The notes under the pieces are model-generated. The model did not search any database. It saw only the letters and a list, made by a program, of their open reading frames with translations, and had not been told where the DNA came from. Source: Phycisphaerae bacterium (GTDB taxonomy: Bacteria; Planctomycetota; Phycisphaerae; Sedimentisphaerales; Anaerobacaceae). From it: a stretch of DNA of 16,488 nt. The DNA lies in contig JAUVYZ010000009.1 of the NCBI GenBank assembly GCA_030602845.1, forward strand, positions 1 to 16,488, written 5' to 3'. This document shows, piece after piece, positions 12,561-16,488 of this stretch (the first letter of the stretch is position 1; each line of letters begins with the position of its first letter). Both the position numbers and the translations under genes were made by a program.

Positions 12561-14297
12561 ATGGCTAAAAAACGCAGACATTTAGGCGAAATACTTTACA
12601 AAGCCGGCCTGGTAGAAAAACAGGCGCTCATCAACGCGATTAAGGCTTCAAAAACCAATAACAAACGGCTCGGCCAGATATTGCTCGACCTCGGCCTGCT
12701 GGACGAAGAAACACTGACCAAGGCAATTGCAAAGCAATTTGGGTTAGAATACGTCAACTTAGCTCAAACCCCAATTCCGTCCGACGTAATAAAGCTTATC
12801 CCGGAAGACCTTATAAAAAGGCATAATATCCTGCCGCTCGGTATGAATAACGGCAGATTAAAAGTGATTATCAGCGACCCGTTAGACCTGGATACGATGG
12901 ACGCGATTCGGTTTCGCCTGAATGCCGAACTGGACTGCTGTCTTGCGAACCCTTCGAAAATCCGCTCCTACATCAAAGACTCGTTCGATAAAGTAAAAAG
13001 GCAGGAAGATGACAGACTAAAACACAGTATTGATGCAACCGCCGCCGAGCTTGCCGAGGCCGGTCACGAGCTGCAGGCAGAAGCCCTTCGGGCAGAAGCT
13101 GCAGGCGGCGCCGACGACGGGCCCATCGTCAGGCTGGCAAATCTCATTATAGATAATGCCTGCTTTATGCGGGCCAGCGATATCCATATCGAGCCAATGG
13201 CCGATAGGGTACGCATAAGATACCGAGTTGATGGCGTCTGCCTGGAAAAAGACAACATTCCAAAGAATATGCAGGCACCGCTCACTACCCGCCTGAAAAT
13301 TCTGTCCGGTATGGATATTGCCGAAAAGAGATTGCCGCAGGACGGCCGAATTAAACGCGTCGTTGGAGGACAGGACATCGATTTTCGTGTTTCGGCTCTG
13401 CCGGGTAATCACGGCGAAAGTATAGTGCTGCGAATTCTACGCCCCGATGCCGTCAACATCGGCATAGAAGCCCTGGGTTTTGAACAGGATGATTATGAAC
13501 ATTTTCAGCGGATAATCAAAAGGCCCAACGGAATCTTTTTGGTTACAGGCCCAACCGGCAGCGGTAAAACCACAACACTATATGCCGCTTTGCAGGAACT
13601 TAACACGCCGGACAAGAAAATTATTACCGCTGAGGACCCTGTGGAATATAACTTCGACGGAATGAACCAGGTTCAGGTCAAAGAAGATATCAAATTGACA
13701 TTTGAAAGAATTCTCCGCGCAATGCTGCGACAGGCGCCTAATATTATACTCATCGGAGAAATTCGAGACGGCGTCGTCGCGGATATTGCAATTCAGGCAG
13801 CGCTCACCGGACACCTCGTCTTCAGCACCCTCCACACCAATGATGCCCCCAGTGCAATTACGCGTCTAATAGATATGGGTGTTAAGCCGTTCCTCGTAGC
13901 AAGCTCGATACAGGCCATTATGGCACAGAGACTCGTAAGAGTCATTTGCGAAAACTGCAAGGTGATTGATGAAAATCCGGACCCCTATGTTTTACGTTCG
14001 CTCGATGTTACTCAAGAAGATATCGAAGAACACCCACTCTCTAAGGGGACCGGCTGTGGCCAGTGCCAATATACCGGCTTCAAAGGCCGAATCGCCATAT
14101 TTGAGATGGTAGAGCTAAACAGCGAAATAAGGGAGCTGGCTTTTGCAAAGGCGCCTACTAACGAATTGAGAAAGGCGGCGAAAGCATGCGGAATGAGAAC
14201 TCTGAGGGAAAGTGGCAAGATTAAAGTATTCAGAGGAACAACGACGGCGGATGAAATCGTCAGGATAACCCAGACAGAAGGCGTGCTCGTGGATTAA
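12561..14297 (+). CDS. pilB: Type IV pilus assembly (extension) ATPase PilB, GspE family
   Basis: This 578-residue cytoplasmic ATPase powers pilin polymerisation at the inner membrane. An N-terminal MshEN/GspE-N domain (about 1-150; LGEILYKAGLV, RLGQILLDLGLLDEETL) binds c-di-GMP in some relatives. Walker A is GPTGSGKTTT (330-339), the Asp box lies around AEDPVEY, Walker B is IILIGEIRD (395-403) and the His box is HLVFSTLHTND. A zinc site of two CXXC pairs (C463/C466 and C499/C502) is typical of PilB/GspE and absent from PilT. The pilT gene follows after 28 bp, so this is a pilus motor operon, but no pilC platform or pilin gene is in the window. A type II secretion GspE is the main alternative; pairing with PilT favours PilB. 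Confidence 0.93.
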   Translation: MAKKRRHLGEILYKAGLVEKQALINAIKASKTNNKRLGQILLDLGLLDEETLTKAIAKQFGLEYVNLAQTPIPSDVIKLIPEDLIKRHNILPLGMNNGRLKVIISDPLDLDTMDAIRFRLNAELDCCLANPSKIRSYIKDSFDKVKRQEDDRLKHSIDATAAELAEAGHELQAEALRAEAAGGADDGPIVRLANLIIDNACFMRASDIHIEPMADRVRIRYRVDGVCLEKDNIPKNMQAPLTTRLKILSGMDIAEKRLPQDGRIKRVVGGQDIDFRVSALPGNHGESIVLRILRPDAVNIGIEALGFEQDDYEHFQRIIKRPNGIFLVTGPTGSGKTTTLYAALQELNTPDKKIITAEDPVEYNFDGMNQVQVKEDIKLTFERILRAMLRQAPNIILIGEIRDGVVADIAIQAALTGHLVFSTLHTNDAPSAITRLIDMGVKPFLVASSIQAIMAQRLVRVICENCKVIDENPDPYVLRSLDVTQEDIEEHPLSKGTGCGQCQYTGFKGRIAIFEMVELNSEIRELAFAKAPTNELRKAAKACGMRTLRESGKIKVFRGTTTADEIVRITQTEGVLVD

Positions 14298-14325
14298 ACA
14301 AAATATAGTTATTAAGGATTCGCAA

Positions 14326-15468
14326 ATGGCAACAGTTAATATGGACAGATTACTGCAGGCCTGCGTTGCACAAGGGGCCTCAGATATACACCTTGTTGTT
14401 GACCGCTCGCCGGTATTGAGGATAGACGGCCATCTCAGGTCCCTTGAAACGAAGGTTCTTGGGCCGGATGATACTGTCGCTTTAATGAAAAGCATCACAC
14501 CTGAACGAAATCAACAGGAGCTTCAGGAAGAGGGTGGAACCGACTTTGGCTTTGCCTTCAGAGATGCAGGGAGGTTCCGCGTGTCCATCTTTAAACAAAA
14601 AGGTAATATCACGGTGGTCTTACGGCTTATCCCAACAAAAATTATGACCTTTGAGGAAATAGGTCTGCCCAAGATTTGCGCCGCTTTGTGCCGCAGGCCA
14701 AGAGGAATGTTTCTGGTTACAGGCCCAACCGGATGTGGAAAAACGACAACACTGGCCTGTATGGTAAACTATATTAACGAAAACTTTGACCGACATATTA
14801 TAACCGTTGAAGAACCGATAGAATATTATCACACCCATAAAAAATCCATTATTAACCAGCGGGAAGTCGGCGTCGATGTCCCCAGTTTTGCCGAGGCGTT
14901 AAGACGAGTTTTAAGAATGGACCCTGACGTGATTTTAGTCGGCGAATTGCGAGACCTGGAAACAATCGAATCAGCCGTTAGAGCCGCTGAAACCGGCCAT
15001 CTTGTCTTTAGCACAGTCCATACAACAAGCGCCGCTGGAACAATCACCAGAATGATTGATGTCTTTCCCGTAAACCAGCAGGAACAGATTCGCATTCAGT
15101 TAAGCAGCAACCTGATAGCGGTTCTCAGCCAGGCCCTTTGTCCTTTAGCTACCGGCAGCGGAAGAATGGCCGTCTATGAGTTTATGCTCGTAACACCAGC
15201 CATTTCAAATCTTATCAGGGAAAACAAGACCTACCGAATTGATTCGAGCATTCAAACAGGAAAAAAATTCGGTATGCAGCTTCTCGATGAGCACCTCTGG
15301 CAGCTCTATGAGACCGGCAAGATTACCTTTGAGGAAATGATCGACAAAGCCCACCAGCCGGCTGCTTTGCAGGACAAGGTCGCCGCCAGACTAAAAGCCG
15401 CCACAAAGGTAAAGAGGGTAGCGGTGAAAAAGGAAATGGAAGATATCGGCCCCATCCTCAGAACCTGA
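14326..15468 (+). CDS. pilT: Type IV pilus retraction ATPase PilT
   Basis: The 380-residue protein has the PilT layout. It has an N-terminal PAS-like domain beginning MDRLLQACVAQGASDIHL; Walker A GPTGCGKTTT (133-142, with Cys replacing the usual Ser); an Asp box at VEEPIEY; and the DPDVILVGELRDLETI Walker B. The His box is TGHLVFSTVHTTSA, and a C-terminal AISNLIRE segment replaces the AIRNLIRE motif needed for retraction. The tail from about 345 is rich in Ala and Lys. It disassembles pili, driving twitching motility and DNA uptake. AAGGA lies seven bases before the ATG, and the gene is cotranscribed with pilB. Retention of the retraction motif argues for PilT over PilU. Confidence 0.95.
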   Translation: MATVNMDRLLQACVAQGASDIHLVVDRSPVLRIDGHLRSLETKVLGPDDTVALMKSITPERNQQELQEEGGTDFGFAFRDAGRFRVSIFKQKGNITVVLRLIPTKIMTFEEIGLPKICAALCRRPRGMFLVTGPTGCGKTTTLACMVNYINENFDRHIITVEEPIEYYHTHKKSIINQREVGVDVPSFAEALRRVLRMDPDVILVGELRDLETIESAVRAAETGHLVFSTVHTTSAAGTITRMIDVFPVNQQEQIRIQLSSNLIAVLSQALCPLATGSGRMAVYEFMLVTPAISNLIRENKTYRIDSSIQTGKKFGMQLLDEHLWQLYETGKITFEEMIDKAHQPAALQDKVAARLKAATKVKRVAVKKEMEDIGPILRT

Positions 15469-15490
15469 TCGACTGAAAGCTCTGTCATCT

Positions 15491-15582
15491 GCCGTCTGCC
15501 CTCCGTCTGGAGTTTACCCTGAGCTTGTCGAAGGGCCGTCTGCCCTCCGTCTGGAGTTTACCCTGAGCGCTTGTCGAAGGGC
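15491..15582 (+). repeat. Tandem 44/46-base palindromic repeat after pilT
   Basis: Two copies, from 15491 and from 15535, share GCCGTCTGCCCTCCGTCTGG, then AGTTTACCCTGAGC and TTGTCGAAGGGC. The second has a two-base GC insertion before TTGTCG. Each copy contains the small hairpin CTCC-GTCT-GGAG and a CCCT...AGGG pair. The CCCTGAGC-TTGTCGAAGGG part (CCCTTCGACAAGCTCAGGG on the other strand) is a dispersed repeat I recognise from many bacterial genomes. Confidence 0.8.
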
Positions 15583-15629
15583 ACTTACGCTCTTACGCAC
15601 TTTCGCTCTTATGCACTTTTTTCTTGCCT
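15582..15629 (+). repeat. Degenerate 16-base direct repeats
   Basis: CACTTACGCTCTTACG (15582-15597) and CACTTTCGCTCTTATG (15598-15613) differ at two of 16 bases; CACTTTTTTCTTGCCT (15614-15629) looks like an eroded third unit. The T-run at 15617-15622 may assist transcription ending after pilT. Confidence 0.6.
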
Positions 15630-15652
15630 TTTCCCACCCTTGATGGTAATAT
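15624..15652 (+). promoter_or_regulatory. Possible promoter of the PLD-helicase gene
   Basis: TTGCCT, 17 bp and TAATAT. The -10 is the same TAATAT as in the two accessory-gene promoters. It lies 44 bases before the ATG. Confidence 0.35.
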
Positions 15653-15696
15653 TCTCCTGAAACTAACTATAAAAATGACTATGGGGAAACACCCAA

Positions 15697-16488
15697 ATGG
15701 CGGAAAAACTACCAGTAATAATAGACAATAGGGGAGAGAACAAGGTACTGCGTGCCCTTCAAAAGCTTCTGCCGAATCTTGAAAAGATGGATATTGCTAC
15801 GGGTGTGTTTGAGATCGGCTCTTTCTTGTTGTTAGAAGGTTTTTGGCAGAATCTGGACAAGATTCGCATCCTGATGGGAGATGAAACCACCAAACGGACA
15901 AAACGTGAGATTGTCAAGGCACTGCTTGAAGTGTCTAATCAAAGTATTGAACGTGAAAAAGAACGTGATGATGCCCTCACAGGGCTTGCAGCCGTTCGAC
16001 AGGCTATCGTGAATAAGCAGATAGCACTGAGGACTTATTCCAAGGCAAAATTTCACGCAAAGTCCTACCTAATGGAATCCAAGGAGGCCAGCCCTGTTGA
16101 TTTTGCTATTGTTGGCAGTTCTAATTTCACCAGGCCGGGCCTCACGGAAAATGTAGAACTCAACCTATTCAGTACGGACCAAGCTCATATAGAGAATCTT
16201 CGTAGATGGTACAACGAAGTGTGGAAAGATGGGGAGGATGTCAGGGAAGAAATCCTCAAAGTCATTGAACCCCATCTGAAGGAATACGACCCGTTCACAG
16301 TTTATGCCAAAGCCCTTCACGAGTTCTTTGCTGGAAGGGAAAAGAGTCAGGATGAATGGGAACTCACCGAATCAGCGCTATATCCAAAGCTTTCTCAATA
16401 CCAGAAGGACGGCTATCACCAGGCATTGGAGATTGCCGACAGATGGAATGGTGCTCTTGTATGTGATGGTGTCGGTCTTGGCAAGACC
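15697..16488 (+). CDS. PLD-nuclease / SNF2-type helicase fusion, N-terminal 264 residues only
   Basis: The frame is open from the ATG at 15697 through the right edge (264 complete codons). Residues 1-190 form a phospholipase D-like nuclease domain: a helical start (VLRALQKLLPNLEKMDIATG, FLLLEGFW), then FHAKSYLMES and VGSSNFTRPGL, which supply the H-x-K and GSSN elements of one HKD half-site; the Asp between them is not obvious. A linker is followed by LYPKLSQYQKDGYHQALEIA and CDGVGLGKT, the Q-motif-like region and Walker A of an SF2/SNF2 helicase, cut exactly after the GKT. PLD plus SNF2 proteins are known from bacterial defence and restriction-like loci, usually next to a DNA methyltransferase. 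Here it follows a repeat-rich gap and has its own promoter, so it may open a separate locus. Only a GGGGA-like weak ribosome site is present. Confidence 0.82.
   Translation, partial: MAEKLPVIIDNRGENKVLRALQKLLPNLEKMDIATGVFEIGSFLLLEGFWQNLDKIRILMGDETTKRTKREIVKALLEVSNQSIEREKERDDALTGLAAVRQAIVNKQIALRTYSKAKFHAKSYLMESKEASPVDFAIVGSSNFTRPGLTENVELNLFSTDQAHIENLRRWYNEVWKDGEDVREEILKVIEPHLKEYDPFTVYAKALHEFFAGREKSQDEWELTESALYPKLSQYQKDGYHQALEIADRWNGALVCDGVGLGKT

Noticed and set aside
1..16488. CRISPR arrays, tRNA or rRNA genes, insertion sequences
   Set aside because: No regularly spaced repeats with spacers, no tRNA-like cloverleaf with a CCA-type end noticed, no transposase or terminal inverted repeats seen.

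Overview
The window looks like chromosomal DNA of a free-living, carbohydrate-degrading Gram-negative bacterium. The best guess is a planctomycete of the Phycisphaerae/Sedimentisphaerales type. That guess rests on tandem lipoprotein-type GH95 fucosidases, type IV pilus ATPases, a stand-alone precorrin-2 dehydrogenase, a divergent YchF GTPase and moderate GC with mostly sigma70-like promoters. No rRNA or marker gene in the window settles it.

Layout. (1) Positions 1-3702, minus strand: two adjacent GH95 alpha-L-fucosidase-type lipoproteins, the second running off the left edge and carrying an inserted beta-sandwich module. (2) 3766-5736: a D-amino-acid aminotransferase (minus), ribosomal protein L21 (plus) and a precorrin-2 dehydrogenase (minus) whose 3' end overlaps that of rplU. 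(3) 5947-7560, plus: an orphan fumarase beta subunit, coupled through its stop codon to an unusual YchF-family GTPase. (4) 7649-9540: a polyol-oxidation operon (zinc sorbitol-type dehydrogenase, then an SDR of the sorbitol-6-phosphate dehydrogenase type) behind a perfect 13-bp inverted repeat that brackets the promoter. (5) 9541-11261: an AT-rich accessory patch with an orphan antitoxin, a 23-codon toxin stump, an intact antitoxin/RelE-type toxin pair, a small protein with a PD-(D/E)XK-like signature, a duplicated promoter block, a 25-bp tandem repeat and two stretches that look like decayed integron attC sites. (6) 11262-15468: cinA followed by pilB-pilT, with the pil promoter embedded in the cinA stop codon. 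(7) 15469-15696: tandem palindromic repeats. (8) 15697-end: the N-terminal part of a PLD-nuclease/SNF2-helicase fusion, possibly the start of a defence locus that continues outside the window.

How it fits together. The fucosidases would release L-fucose or L-galactose from algal or host glycans outside the cytoplasm, and the polyol dehydrogenases could feed reduced sugars into central metabolism. pilB and pilT are the extension and retraction motors of type IV pili, but no pilC or pilin gene is present. The accessory patch between the polyol operon and cinA is the part most clearly acquired by transfer. The most novel leads are the cassette-like patch with its toxin stump, the bracketed polyol promoter, and the truncated PLD-helicase at the right edge.
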